Below are positions 28,481 to 37,594 of a stretch of DNA of 64,000 bases, piece by piece (position 1 is the stretch's first letter; every line of letters starts with the position of its first letter). The stretch is from an uncultured Desulfovibrionaceae bacterium (GTDB lineage Bacteria > Desulfobacterota > Desulfovibrionia > Desulfovibrionales > Desulfovibrionaceae): positions 62,001-126,000 of the forward strand of contig CALUZB010000004.1 of the NCBI GenBank assembly GCA_944325195.1, given 5' to 3'. A model generated the notes under the pieces. That model was not told the DNA's origin and did not search any database. It saw nothing but the letters and a program-made list of their open reading frames with translations. The translations under genes and the position numbers were made by a program.

Positions 28481-28543
28481 ATGAATCAACAATTTGTATC
28501 TTCAATCTTCAACTGGCGCTGGCAACCCTGCATCATCACTTGA
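28481..28543 (+). CDS. trp leader peptide 2 (Trp-Arg-Trp)
   Basis: A second short ORF of 20 codons, beginning MNQQFVSSIF and ending NWRWQPCIIT, placed between attenuator 1 and a second terminator. AAAGG (28468-28472) is 8 nt before its ATG. Trp codons are at 28514-28516 and 28520-28522. Two Trp in 20 residues, again just upstream of a terminator, is very unlikely by chance in a trp leader. TTCAATC (28501-28507) can pair with GATTGAA (28564-28570), and GCTTTT (28575-28580) with AAAAGC of the terminator arm, giving possible 1:2 and 2:3 alternatives. The pairings are weaker than in leader 1. Confidence 0.75.
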   Translation: MNQQFVSSIFNWRWQPCIIT

Positions 28544-28595
28544 GAGGGGTCTGCTTTGTCGCTGATTGAACCGCGCTTTTGCCGCATTGAACCTG

Positions 28596-28628
28596 AAAAG
28601 CCGCTCTTCTCCAAAGAGCGGCTTTTTT
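28596..28628 (+). terminator. trp attenuator 2
   Basis: AAAAGCCGCTCTT (28596-28608) pairs perfectly with AAGAGCGGCTTTT (28614-28626) around a CTCCA loop, followed by T residues to 28628. It is a second complete intrinsic terminator before trpE. Confidence 0.9.
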
Positions 28629-28707
28629 ATTGAGAGGTTTCAATCCACTTCCCGCCCCATCCGCCAAACTGACTGAACCCGCCGACGGATAGGGGCCGTG
28701 CGGATTG

Positions 28708-28727
28708 CCTCTCCCTCAAGGGAGAGG
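28708..28727 (+). other. Stem-loop upstream of trpE
   Basis: CCTCTCCCT/AGGGAGAGG, a perfect 9-bp stem with a minimal loop and no T run. It lies 90 bp before the trpE start. It may affect mRNA stability or trpE translation; no function can be shown. Confidence 0.4.
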
Positions 28728-28817
28728 TTACGGCAAAACGATCTCATCGGCTCAAAGATTTGTCAATCACTCTTTTCCCCCGGAAGGGGGCGGTTTCAAA
28801 CCACAAAGGAACTTTTG

Positions 28818-30260
28818 ATGAACATAGAACTTACCCAAGCAGTCAGAAAGTTAGACGGCGATCTGGATACTCCGATCAGTATGTACCTGAAAACCGTGGG
28901 CCAAGGCAACGGCTTACTGCTGGAAAGCGCTGAAGTGGACGGGCGCTGGGGCCGCTACAGCATTATCGCCGCCAATTTCCTCTTGGAACTCGGCTGCCGG
29001 GACGGTCGGCTCAGCATAAAAAGCCAAGACCAACGCCTGGCGCCGCTTGCCGAATTTGAGGGCATGCCGTTTGATTTGGGCCTGAAAGCGGTAATGCGGG
29101 AACTCAGCCTGACCACCGCTGAAACACCGTACCAACTGCCGCCCATTACCAGGGGATTATACGGCTATCTGGGTTATGGTCTGGCCGGGATTTTCCAACC
29201 CAAGCTCAAAGCCTGCATTCCGCCCGGGCAGGCCGAAGCCTGCCTGGTGCTGCCCGGAGATTTGGTTCTGTTCGATCATCTCTATAATCAGGTCTTCCAC
29301 ATTTCGTTGTTGAACGGCTGCCAATCCCCCGCTAACCAAAGCTTTGCCGCGCCGCTTTCACCCAAAATCGGGCCGGTAAAAATCAGCCCCGGCAAAGCGG
29401 AATATATCGGCATGGTCTCTAAAATCAAAGAACTGATTTGTCAGGGGGAGGCCATTCAAGTGGTTGTTTCCACCCGTTTTTCCGCGCCCATAGAGGGTTG
29501 CCCGTTCAATATTTACCGTAATTTGCGCGCAATCAACCCCTCTCCCTATATGTTTTTCATGCAGTTTGACGAGCTGTGCCTGTTCGGCTCGTCGCCGGAA
29601 GCGTTGGTGCGCTGCTCTGAAAACGTGCTGGGGCTTTCGCCCATTGCCGGCACCAGGCCGCGGGGCAACACCAAGGGCGAAGACAATCTGTTTGAGGGAG
29701 AATTGATGGAAGATCCCAAAGAAAAGGCGGAGCATGTCATGCTGGTTGACCTGGGGCGCAACGACCTGGGCCGAGTGGCCGCGCCCGGCAGTGTTAAGGT
29801 TGAACGGTTTATGGAAGTGGAAAAGTTCTCACATGTAATGCATCTGACCTCATATCTGAGCGCCACCCTGAAACCCGGTCTGGACGGCGTGGATATTGTT
29901 GCCGCAACCTTCCCGGCCGGGACCGTGAGCGGAGCGCCCAAAGTAAGAGCTATGGAAATTGTGGCGGAAAATGAGGGAGCATTTCCCGGTCTGCACAACG
30001 GCAGAGGCCCCTATGCCGGAGCAATCGGCTGGCTTGGTCTGGATAAGGACAAGGTCAACCTGGATCTCGGCCTGACCATTCGCAGCATGTGGGTACGCGA
30101 CGGCAAGCTGAACTGGCAGGCTGGGGCGGGGATTGTTTACGATTCCGACCCGGAACTGGAATGGAAGGAATGTGGGAACAAGGCGAAAGCCGTGTTAGCC
30201 GCAATAGAGCACAACCCGGAAGAGCAAGAAGGAGCAAGCCATGTTTCTGCTCATAGATAA
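28818..30260 (+). CDS. trpE: Anthranilate synthase component I
   Basis: Uses chorismate and ammonia (from TrpG) to make anthranilate. 480 residues from ATG 28818, with AAAGGA 7 nt upstream; an in-frame start at 28698 would lie inside the leader stem-loop. The tryptophan feedback site LLESAE is at 34-39, so the enzyme should be allosterically inhibited by Trp. The chorismate-binding core shows SPYMFFMQF, SPEALVR, PIAGTRPRG, HVMLVDLGRNDLGRV, FPAGTVSGAPKVRAMEI and YAGAIGWLG near the C-terminus. It overlaps the trpGD gene by 20 bp, indicating translational coupling. Confidence 0.97.
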   Translation: MNIELTQAVRKLDGDLDTPISMYLKTVGQGNGLLLESAEVDGRWGRYSIIAANFLLELGCRDGRLSIKSQDQRLAPLAEFEGMPFDLGLKAVMRELSLTTAETPYQLPPITRGLYGYLGYGLAGIFQPKLKACIPPGQAEACLVLPGDLVLFDHLYNQVFHISLLNGCQSPANQSFAAPLSPKIGPVKISPGKAEYIGMVSKIKELICQGEAIQVVVSTRFSAPIEGCPFNIYRNLRAINPSPYMFFMQFDELCLFGSSPEALVRCSENVLGLSPIAGTRPRGNTKGEDNLFEGELMEDPKEKAEHVMLVDLGRNDLGRVAAPGSVKVERFMEVEKFSHVMHLTSYLSATLKPGLDGVDIVAATFPAGTVSGAPKVRAMEIVAENEGAFPGLHNGRGPYAGAIGWLGLDKDKVNLDLGLTIRSMWVRDGKLNWQAGAGIVYDSDPELEWKECGNKAKAVLAAIEHNPEEQEGASHVSAHR

Positions 30261-31866
30261 TTACGACTCATTTACCTATAACCTGGTGCACGCCTTTGAA
30301 AACCAGGGCATCAGTCCGGACGTGGTGCGTAATGATGAACACCGTCTGCTTGAGCTGGCCGAAAACCCGGAATTGAAGGCGGTTTGCATTTCGCCCGGCC
30401 CCAGCAACCCTGACAATGCGGGCTTATGTCTGCAATTTCTTTCACGTCTGCCCAAACAGATACCCGTGTTCGGCGTTTGCCTGGGGCACCAGATTCTCGG
30501 ACGTTTCGCCGGAGCCCGGATCAAGGTAAATTACCGGATCATGCACGGCAAGCAGTCGGAAGTGCAGCATAATCATCTGGGCCTGTTTAAAGGCCTCAGC
30601 GCGCCAATGACCGTGGCTCGCTATCATTCCCTGGTAGTTGACGAGGCAAGCTGTCCGGACTGCCTGGAAATCACCGCCCGTACCCCGGAGGGGGAAGTCA
30701 TGGCACTGACCTTCAAAGACCGGCCGTGGAGCGGCGTGCAGTTCCACCCGGAATCCATTCTCACCCCGGAAGGAAACCAGCTGATTGCCAACTTCCTGGA
30801 AGAAAACGGTCTGAAAGCCGGACAAGCCGCATGCCGGAGCAACAGCTTAAAAGCCTTGCCGATACAGATACCAAAAGTACTTGAAGCTTTGGCTGGCGGA
30901 GAAGATCTGGATAAAGAAACAGCGCGCCACATTTTCAACCGCCTGATGAACGGCGAACTGACCCCGGCCCAGTCCGGCGCATTGCTGCTGGGGCTGCGGG
31001 CCAAAGGGGAAACCAGCGTGGAGTTGCAAATGGCCGCTGAAGCGGTGCTGGACAAGGCCGTACAATTGCCCGGTCTGGAGCAGATTACCGAACCGGTACT
31101 TGACGTTGTCGGCACCGGCGGCGACAGTAAATTCTCCTTCAACTGCTCCACGGCCACAGCGCTCACCCTGGCCGGCCTGGGCTACAAGGTGCTTAAGCAC
31201 GGCAACCGTTCAGTATCTTCGCGCTGCGGCAGTGCCGATGTGCTGGAGAAGCTCGGCCTTCCTCTGGATCTGCCGCCGGCCGCCGTGGCCCCAACCCTGC
31301 AAAAGGACAATTTCGCTTTTCTGTTTGCGGTGAACATGCACCCGGCCTTCAAGCACATCATGCCGGTGCGCCGGGAGCTGGGCGTGCGCACTCTGTTCAA
31401 CATGCTCGGCCCCCTGACCAACCCGGGCCGCCCCAGCCGTCGCCTGATCGGGGTGGCCGGCCCGCACATGCTGTTGCTGCTTGCCCACGCCCTGGCTGCC
31501 ATGTCCGTCCAACGCGGAGCAGTGGTGCACGGCAGCGGCGGATATGACGAGCTCACTCCCCTTGGCCCGGCAGAAGTGGTGTTCATCGACCAGGGTAAAA
31601 TCAGACAAACCACCATTCGGCCGGAAGACTACGGGTTTTCCCCTTGCACAGAGCGGGATCTGGCTATCTCCGGAGCGGACGAGGGTTGCGCGGTGTTGCG
31701 GGAACTGCTGTCCGGGCGCGGCTCCAAACCCATGCGGGAGATGCTGGCCCTGAATGTGGGTTTGGGCATTTACCTTATGGAATCCAACCTGGAACTGGCG
31801 GAATGTATGCACGCCGCGCGGGCGGCGGTTAACTCCGCCGCGGGCAGGAGGTTTATCCATGCTTGA
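30241..31866 (+). CDS. trpGD: Fused anthranilate synthase component II / anthranilate phosphoribosyltransferase
   Basis: 541 residues. Residues 1-195 form the class I glutamine amidotransferase TrpG: LLIDNYDSFTYNLVH, SPGPSNP, the nucleophile in GVCLGHQ (Cys80), and His169/Glu171 in VQFHPES. From about 205 on it is TrpD: GTGGDSKFSFNCSTA (291-305) and KHGNRSVSSRCGSAD (319-333) bind PRPP and anthranilate. It supplies NH3 to TrpE and then transfers phosphoribosyl to anthranilate. G-D fusions also occur in enterobacteria. The ORF ends inside trpC by 8 bp (ATGCTTGA). Confidence 0.97.
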   Translation: MFLLIDNYDSFTYNLVHAFENQGISPDVVRNDEHRLLELAENPELKAVCISPGPSNPDNAGLCLQFLSRLPKQIPVFGVCLGHQILGRFAGARIKVNYRIMHGKQSEVQHNHLGLFKGLSAPMTVARYHSLVVDEASCPDCLEITARTPEGEVMALTFKDRPWSGVQFHPESILTPEGNQLIANFLEENGLKAGQAACRSNSLKALPIQIPKVLEALAGGEDLDKETARHIFNRLMNGELTPAQSGALLLGLRAKGETSVELQMAAEAVLDKAVQLPGLEQITEPVLDVVGTGGDSKFSFNCSTATALTLAGLGYKVLKHGNRSVSSRCGSADVLEKLGLPLDLPPAAVAPTLQKDNFAFLFAVNMHPAFKHIMPVRRELGVRTLFNMLGPLTNPGRPSRRLIGVAGPHMLLLLAHALAAMSVQRGAVVHGSGGYDELTPLGPAEVVFIDQGKIRQTTIRPEDYGFSPCTERDLAISGADEGCAVLRELLSGRGSKPMREMLALNVGLGIYLMESNLELAECMHAARAAVNSAAGRRFIHA

Positions 31867-32644
31867 CAGGTTCCGGAAAGCGAAAGCACAGGAAATTGCA
31901 CGGCTGCAGCAGCTTAAACAGGCTGGAGCAATGCCCGCGCCTTGGCCGGGGGTGAGACCCGGCTTTGCCGCCGCATTAATGGGGCCGGATTGCGCCATCA
32001 TCGCTGAATATAAAAGGGCCTCGCCCAGCAAGGGAGCAATCAACCTGGAAATAAGCCCGGCGCAATGCGCGCGGGAATATGCCGCGGCCGGGGCAGATGC
32101 CCTGTCCGTCCTCACAGAAGCAGTCTATTTCAAGGGAAGCCTGGATTATCTGTTCGCCATGCGGTCCGCGCAATCCGGACCGGAAGCTCGTCTCCCCCTG
32201 TTGCGCAAGGATTTCATTTTTCAGCCGCTCCAGGTGGAAATGACCGCGGCCACACCGGCCTCCGCCCTACTGCTGATTGCCAGAATGCTGGACAGAGAAC
32301 AACTGGAAGCTCTGATCCGGCTTGCCGCCTCATTCGGCCTGGAATGCGTGGTGGAAATCTTCGATGAAGCCGATTTTGAGCTGGCCGCTTCCGCCGGGGC
32401 CGGCCTCATTCAGGTCAATAACCGTGATCTGGCCTCCCTGCAAACCGACTTGAACCGTTCGTTTAAGTTGGCGCATCTGAAGCAGAGCGGACAGGTCTGG
32501 ATCAGCGCCAGCGGCATCACCCGCCCCACCGATTTGCAGGCCCTGCATGCCGCGGGCTATGACGCGGTGTTGGTGGGAAGCAGTCTGATGGCGGGGAAAA
32601 GCCCGGGCCAGGCCCTGCACCAACTGCGAGGCTGCAATGCCTGA
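31859..32644 (+). CDS. trpC: Indole-3-glycerol phosphate synthase
   Basis: Ring closure of CdRP to indole-3-glycerol phosphate. 261 residues from ATG 31859 (GGAGG just upstream), overlapping trpGD by 8 bp. TIM-barrel signatures: AEYKRASPSKGAIN (catalytic Lys), LLRKDFIFQPLQV, VNNRDLASLQTDL and ISASGITRPTDL with VGSSLM at the phosphate site. It is a separate gene, not fused to trpF as in E. coli. Confidence 0.97.
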   Translation: MLDRFRKAKAQEIARLQQLKQAGAMPAPWPGVRPGFAAALMGPDCAIIAEYKRASPSKGAINLEISPAQCAREYAAAGADALSVLTEAVYFKGSLDYLFAMRSAQSGPEARLPLLRKDFIFQPLQVEMTAATPASALLLIARMLDREQLEALIRLAASFGLECVVEIFDEADFELAASAGAGLIQVNNRDLASLQTDLNRSFKLAHLKQSGQVWISASGITRPTDLQALHAAGYDAVLVGSSLMAGKSPGQALHQLRGCNA

Positions 32645-33278
32645 GTTCCCGTATAAAAGCCCGCTGCTGAAAGTCTGCGGTCTGACCAGGCGCCAAGATG
32701 TTGTTGCCTGTGTCGATCTGGGCATCGATTTAGTCGGCTTCATTTTTGTGCCGGACAGTCCCCGGGCAGTAACCCCCGGGCTGGTCGCTTCCTTTCCCAC
32801 AGGCAAAGCTTTGCGGGTAGGCGTTTTTGCCGGCTTAAGCCCGGACGAAGTACTTGAGATTTCCGCTCAGGCGCGTCTGGATTTAATTCAACTGCACGGC
32901 GGGGAGAACGTGGACTACTGCCGGGCTTTGGACGGAAAACGGCTTATTAATGTGCTGTGGCCTGAAAACATGTCGGAACAGGCCCTTCAGCAAGCAATTG
33001 AGGCCTTTTCGCCCTGTTGTGCCGCCTTTCTGTTCGATGCCGGCAAAAGCGGCGGGGGCAGCGGGCGCCCCTTGCAGTGGAAGCGCCTGACCAGACTGCA
33101 CCTTGCCAAGCCCTGGTTCCTGGCGGGCGGCCTGAACCCGGATAACTTCAACCAGGCTCTGCAGGACTGCCGCCCCACCGGTCTGGACTTCAATTCCGGG
33201 GTGGAAATTGCGCCGGGCGTAAAGGACATTGAATTAGTTAAACAAATCATGAGACTTAAGGAGTCAGCAAATGCGTAA
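32637..33278 (+). CDS. trpF: Phosphoribosylanthranilate isomerase
   Basis: Amadori rearrangement of PRA to CdRP. 213 residues. KVCGLTRRQDV holds the catalytic Cys; LIQLHGGE, FLAGGLNPDNF and LDFNSGVEIAPGVKD (catalytic Asp and phosphate loop) are intact. It overlaps trpC by 8 bp (ATGCCTGA) and trpB by 8 bp (ATGCGTAA), so translation is coupled on both sides. Confidence 0.97.
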   Translation: MPEFPYKSPLLKVCGLTRRQDVVACVDLGIDLVGFIFVPDSPRAVTPGLVASFPTGKALRVGVFAGLSPDEVLEISAQARLDLIQLHGGENVDYCRALDGKRLINVLWPENMSEQALQQAIEAFSPCCAAFLFDAGKSGGGSGRPLQWKRLTRLHLAKPWFLAGGLNPDNFNQALQDCRPTGLDFNSGVEIAPGVKDIELVKQIMRLKESANA

Positions 33279-34458
33279 AGGATATTTCGGCAATTTCGGC
33301 GGTCAGTTCGTACCGGAACTGTTGATGCCGCCTTTAATCGAATTGGAAGCGGCCTATGCGGAGATCGGGCAATCGCCCCAATTCCGGCAGGAACTTGCAG
33401 ACCTGCTGCATAATTATGCAGGCCGGGAAACCCCGCTCACCTTCTGCCCCAATCTCTCCGCAAAACTGGGATTTGACTTGTGGCTGAAACGCGAAGACCT
33501 GCTGCATACCGGTGCCCACAAAATGAATAATACTCTGGGACAGGCTTTGCTGGCCAGGAAAATGGGCAAGTCGGCTCTGGTGGCGGAAACCGGGGCCGGA
33601 CAACATGGTGTGGCCACTGCCGCCGCGGCTGCCCGGCTTGGACTTGAATGCACCATTTTCATGGGCGCAACCGATGTGCAGCGCCAGGCCCCCAACGTGG
33701 CCCGCATGCAGGTGCTGGGGGCAAAGGTAGAGGCAGTGGAAAGCGGAACCAGAACCCTGAAAGATGCCATTAACGCTGCCTTGCGCCATTGGATTTCCAG
33801 TCAGGAAACAACCCATTACTGCTTCGGCACTGCCGCCGGGCCACACCCGTTTCCCACCCTGGTGCGCGATTTTCAAACAGTTATCGGTAAGGAAACAATC
33901 CAACAGGTGCAGGCCCAAACCGGCTGGCCCCCGTATCTTGTGGTTGCCTGCGTCGGCGGCGGCTCCAATGCAATCGGCATGTTCCAGCCTTTTGCCGTCA
34001 ACCCGGAGCTTGCTCAGGTGCAACTGGTCGGGGTGGAAGCGGCCGGAAGCGGCCGGCCCGGCTGTTACCACTCGGCGTCGCTCAGTTTGGGCCGCCCGGG
34101 CGTGCTGCACGGTCAATACTCCATGCTGCTTCAAGATGAAAACGGACAGATTGAGCCCTCGCACTCCATAGCCGCGGGGCTCGACTATCCGGGCGTGGGA
34201 GCGGAACATGCCTACTTCCGGGAAATCGGCCGGGTGCAATATGAGGTCATCAACGACAGGCAGGCCCTGAACGCCTTCCACGCCTTATCAGCCGGGGAAG
34301 GGATTATTCCGGCTCTTGAATCCGCCCATGCCCTGGCCTGGGTGCTGGAGAACCGCGGCCGCATCCCCCAAGGCAAAACCGTGGTTGTTAATCTATCCGG
34401 GCGCGGCGACAAAGACATGGACATCATTTCTGAAATCAACAACAGGCAGGTAAACTGA
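33271..34458 (+). CDS. trpB: Tryptophan synthase beta chain
   Basis: Condenses indole with serine to L-tryptophan using PLP. 395 residues. The PLP lysine lies in HTGAHKMNNTLGQ, the catalytic Glu region is ETGAGQHGVATA, the phosphate loop is VGGGSNAIGMF, and the C-terminus has VVNLSGRGDKD. AAGGAG is present before the ATG. This is the standard TrpB1 type expected to pair with the adjacent TrpA. Confidence 0.98.
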   Translation: MRKGYFGNFGGQFVPELLMPPLIELEAAYAEIGQSPQFRQELADLLHNYAGRETPLTFCPNLSAKLGFDLWLKREDLLHTGAHKMNNTLGQALLARKMGKSALVAETGAGQHGVATAAAAARLGLECTIFMGATDVQRQAPNVARMQVLGAKVEAVESGTRTLKDAINAALRHWISSQETTHYCFGTAAGPHPFPTLVRDFQTVIGKETIQQVQAQTGWPPYLVVACVGGGSNAIGMFQPFAVNPELAQVQLVGVEAAGSGRPGCYHSASLSLGRPGVLHGQYSMLLQDENGQIEPSHSIAAGLDYPGVGAEHAYFREIGRVQYEVINDRQALNAFHALSAGEGIIPALESAHALAWVLENRGRIPQGKTVVVNLSGRGDKDMDIISEINNRQVN

Positions 34459-35228
34459 TGAGCAGGTTACAAACAAAAATCGAGCAGGCGGAACAGGCGG
34501 GCCGCCTGGCCCTTATTCCCTTCCTGACCGCCGGCTATCCCAGCCTTGACGGTTTTTGGAAAGCGCTGCGGGAGCTGGACGAAAGCGGTGCGGATATTAT
34601 TGAAATCGGGGTGCCGTTCTCCGATCCGGTTGCCGATGGCCCGGTGGTTGAAGCCGCATCGTTACAAGCCCTGGAAAACGGCGTCAGTCTGAGCTGGATT
34701 CTGCAGGAATTAGCCGCACGCAAAGGCCACTTCCAGGCCGAACTGGTGCTGATGGGCTACTACAATCCGTTTTTGCAATACGGCCTGTCCCGGTTCGCGG
34801 AAGCTGCGGCAGCAGCCGGGGTGGCCGGGGTGATCGTTCCGGATCTGCCCTTGAATGAAGCGGCCCCGCTCCGCCGGGCCCTGGCTTTGACCGGGCTGGA
34901 TTTGATTGCCCTGGTCGGCCCCAACACCCCGCCGGAACGGATGCAGGAATATGCAGAACAGGCGGCGGGGTATGTGTATGTTGTTTCCGTAATGGGCATC
35001 ACCGGCGTCCGCCAGGGACTTCCCCCGGCGGTGAAAGCAACGCTTGAGCGGGCCCGCAAGGCATTCCCGGCTCTTCCCATTGTGCTGGGCTTTGGAGTAA
35101 AGGAGCCCGGCCAACTGAAAGAAGTGGCTGAGCAATTGGACGGAGTGGTTTTCGGAAGCGCGCTGCTCAAACACCTTCAGGCCGGGGGCAGTGCTGAAGA
35201 ATTCATGCGGCAATGGGTTCAAGCATAA
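34458..35228 (+). CDS. trpA: Tryptophan synthase alpha chain
   Basis: Cleaves indole-3-glycerol phosphate to indole and glyceraldehyde 3-phosphate, channelling indole to TrpB. 256 residues. Catalytic Glu and Asp are in IIEIGVPFSDPVADGP; VIVPDLPLNEA and the VSVMGITGVRQG phosphate loop are present. The start shares one base with the trpB stop (TGATG). It is the last gene of the operon, followed by a large hairpin. Confidence 0.98.
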   Translation: MSRLQTKIEQAEQAGRLALIPFLTAGYPSLDGFWKALRELDESGADIIEIGVPFSDPVADGPVVEAASLQALENGVSLSWILQELAARKGHFQAELVLMGYYNPFLQYGLSRFAEAAAAAGVAGVIVPDLPLNEAAPLRRALALTGLDLIALVGPNTPPERMQEYAEQAAGYVYVVSVMGITGVRQGLPPAVKATLERARKAFPALPIVLGFGVKEPGQLKEVAEQLDGVVFGSALLKHLQAGGSAEEFMRQWVQA

Positions 35229-35231
35229 GAC

Positions 35232-35272
35232 CGGGCGTTTAAGGGGAGCGGCCCGCTTCCCTTAAACACCCG
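35232..35272 (+). terminator. Large hairpin at end of trp operon
   Basis: GTTTAAGGG (35237-35245) pairs with CCCTTAAAC (35259-35267). An inner GAGCG/CGCTT extension and an outer CGGG/CCCG pair add to the stem. It is very stable but lacks a T run; it probably ends or protects the trp mRNA. Confidence 0.6.
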
Positions 35273-35489
35273 TCCTTGAAAGTGTGTTGCCGGGACTGTC
35301 TTGCTCTAAGTTATACCAATTAACAGAATGCTGTTGTCGCAACTTTGCATAGATTGCTCTGTCAGAGCCTTTCAATGGGTTCCGCATATAGGCTGACCAT
35401 TTACCGCATCGGCAAACACGCATTGCCGTTAATACAAATTTAATTTAGACCTGAAGCGTCAGTTGGGCATGTTAAACCAAGGAGTTTGT

Positions 35490-36452
35490 GTGGTTAAAGT
35501 TAAATACATTGCTGTTCCCCAAAGCATTGAAGGGCTGGAAAATATTTTCGGCGGCTGGCTGGTGCGACTGCCGTGCCCCACCGCTCCTACCGGTGAATTT
35601 GTGGCCCTGGTGGATGTGGGAACTGCCACTGCAGCCCCGGCCTTTATTGCAGCGCTTAAACAAGAAGGTGTGGAACGGATTGATCTGGTTTTAATTTCGC
35701 ATATTCATGTTGATCACGCCGGTGCTCTGGCTGATGTGCTGGCGGCGTACCCTACTGCCCGGGCCGTGTGCCACAGCAGGGGATTAGCGCATTTGGCCAA
35801 TCCGGAGCGGCTGTGGGAAAGCACCAGAACAGTAATGTCGGTTCTGGCCGATATGTATGGCCGCCCCAAACCCGTGCCTCCGGAAAGGCTCGTCGGCTTG
35901 AGCCCAGATGAATTCTCGACTCTGCCGCCGGAAATTCTGCCGTTTGGATTTCCGGAAATCGGGGTGATGGCTGTGCCGGGGCATTCTCCGCACAGTATGT
36001 TCTACTCGCTGGGGGACTACTACTTCATTGGAGAGGCCGCCAGTTGCACCTTTGAATTCCAAAACCAGGTTTTCTTTCGGGCGGCCACTCCAGCTCGATT
36101 CGAGTTGCCGGTTTTTGTCAGAAGTATCAACAAGCTGCTGACCTTACCCGAACGCCCGGCTTTCGCCGGTCACAGCCCCCGCCCCTATCCCTCACACTGG
36201 CTGCTCACCCGCAGCCGCGAACAATTATATCGCTGGCTTGATTTGCTCGCTCCCGTCGCTTTGCCCGAACCTGGCGAAAACCAGGAAGTACACCTGGAAC
36301 ATTTACTGGAGCTCATTATCAGAGAAGATCCGGACTTCGGACCGATTGGGGTGTGGGCAGCGCCGAAATGGGACCGTTTTTTCCACAAGAATTCCATTTT
36401 CGGGTTTGTTGATTACCTCAGACGTGCCGAAAGAGAAGTCGTCCAGATATAA
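35490..36452 (+). CDS. MBL-fold metallo-hydrolase
   Basis: 320 residues from GTG 35490, with AAGGAG 5 nt upstream; the frame opens earlier at a TTG without a ribosome site. The metal-binding motif is SHIHVDH (His71, His73, Asp75, His76), followed by CHSRGLAHL, a PGHSPHSMFY His and FAGHSPRPYP. The domain is a metallo-beta-lactamase-like hydrolase with an extra C-terminal 90 residues. I cannot name the substrate. It stands alone between trpA and cheV. Confidence 0.85.
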   Translation: MVKVKYIAVPQSIEGLENIFGGWLVRLPCPTAPTGEFVALVDVGTATAAPAFIAALKQEGVERIDLVLISHIHVDHAGALADVLAAYPTARAVCHSRGLAHLANPERLWESTRTVMSVLADMYGRPKPVPPERLVGLSPDEFSTLPPEILPFGFPEIGVMAVPGHSPHSMFYSLGDYYFIGEAASCTFEFQNQVFFRAATPARFELPVFVRSINKLLTLPERPAFAGHSPRPYPSHWLLTRSREQLYRWLDLLAPVALPEPGENQEVHLEHLLELIIREDPDFGPIGVWAAPKWDRFFHKNSIFGFVDYLRRAEREVVQI

Positions 36453-36655
36453 TTAATGCTGTCAATACCGAAGCCGGTGCGTTAAACTTTGAGATAGTAA
36501 AATCCAAAAAGAAAAGGCTTCTTCCCGGTTGGACGCACCGTTAAAACTAATAACTTGCCAGAAGATGACGGCTCGGCTATATTGCTCCATAAAATTCGAT
36601 TAAATAGGTTGACCCAACCTAAATAACCCAAATCCGGACCATTTTGGGGGTTAAC

Positions 36656-37594
36656 ATGTCTCAAACAAATATCCTGTTGGAATCGGGGACTAATGAACTT
36701 GAACTGGTTGAGTTCTACATCGATGAAGCGGATGATTACCGCGGCCACTACGGAGTCAACGTTTCCAAGGTAGTGGAAATAATCAGAATGCAGCCGGTGA
36801 CGGTTATGCCCAATATGCGTCATGAGTCTGTTCTGGGCGCCTTCCAATATCGAAACGGGCGTATTGTTCCCCTGATTGATCTTGCAAAATACCTGAAGAA
36901 ACCTTCCGCGGAAAATAAAGAACCCAAGATTATCGTCACTGAATTCAATAATGTGATTACTGCATTTCTGGTTTCCGGTGTAAACCGGATTCACCGCCTT
37001 TCCTGGGAACAGGTTGAGCCGCCCGGAGCGTTTATCCAGAACATGAGCAACGCCATCACCGGTGTGGTCCGGCTGGAAGGCCGCACCGCCTTTGTGCTCG
37101 ATATGGAAAAAATAGTCGGCGACATGGACGAGGGATTGTCAATCAGCTATTCACATCCGGGTGAATTAGAGTCAGACCAGGTCTACACCATTCTCCATGC
37201 CGACGACTCGCAAAGCGTCAGAGGATTAGTGAAACATTTGTTGGAAGAAAGCAAAGTCTTTAACGTAATCCAAGCTACCAACGGCGGCGAAGCCTGGAAC
37301 TATCTCAAAGAAATTAAAGAAAAGGCCATAGCCGAAGGCAAACCGGTAACCAACTATGTGAACGGGGTTATTTCAGACATAGAAATGCCCAGTGTTGACG
37401 GCCTTACACTCTGTCGCTGGATTAAGGAAGACCATACCCTGAAAGCGCTTCCCGTGGCTTTGTTTTCTTCCCTGGTTACCCACACCCTGCTGCACAAAGG
37501 TGAATCGGTGGGAGCAAACGCCCAGTTCTCCAAACCGGAACTTTCTCAGTTAAGCCAGAAAATGGTGGAGTTGATTAAAAACAGCCAGGCTTAG
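36656..37594 (+). CDS. cheV: Chemotaxis protein CheV
   Basis: 312 residues: a CheW-like domain (about 14-160) that couples chemoreceptors to CheA, then a response-regulator receiver domain (about 175-310). The receiver has the acid pair Asp183-Asp184, phosphoacceptor Asp241 (VISDIEMP), Ser271 at the switch position and Lys293 (FSKPE). The start ATG 36656 is preceded by a GGGGG stretch. No other che or fli gene is in the window, so it is an orphan here. It could adapt receptor signalling on phosphorylation (known for the family). Confidence 0.93.
   Translation: MSQTNILLESGTNELELVEFYIDEADDYRGHYGVNVSKVVEIIRMQPVTVMPNMRHESVLGAFQYRNGRIVPLIDLAKYLKKPSAENKEPKIIVTEFNNVITAFLVSGVNRIHRLSWEQVEPPGAFIQNMSNAITGVVRLEGRTAFVLDMEKIVGDMDEGLSISYSHPGELESDQVYTILHADDSQSVRGLVKHLLEESKVFNVIQATNGGEAWNYLKEIKEKAIAEGKPVTNYVNGVISDIEMPSVDGLTLCRWIKEDHTLKALPVALFSSLVTHTLLHKGESVGANAQFSKPELSQLSQKMVELIKNSQA

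Noticed and set aside
28698-28817. Longer trpE start at 28698
   Set aside because: It would place 40 residues encoded in the leader stem-loop region before the conserved N-terminus. The ATG at 28818 has a good ribosome site.
33334-34281. 315-codon minus-strand frame opposite trpB
   Set aside because: Antisense shadow of a conserved enzyme with no ribosome site.
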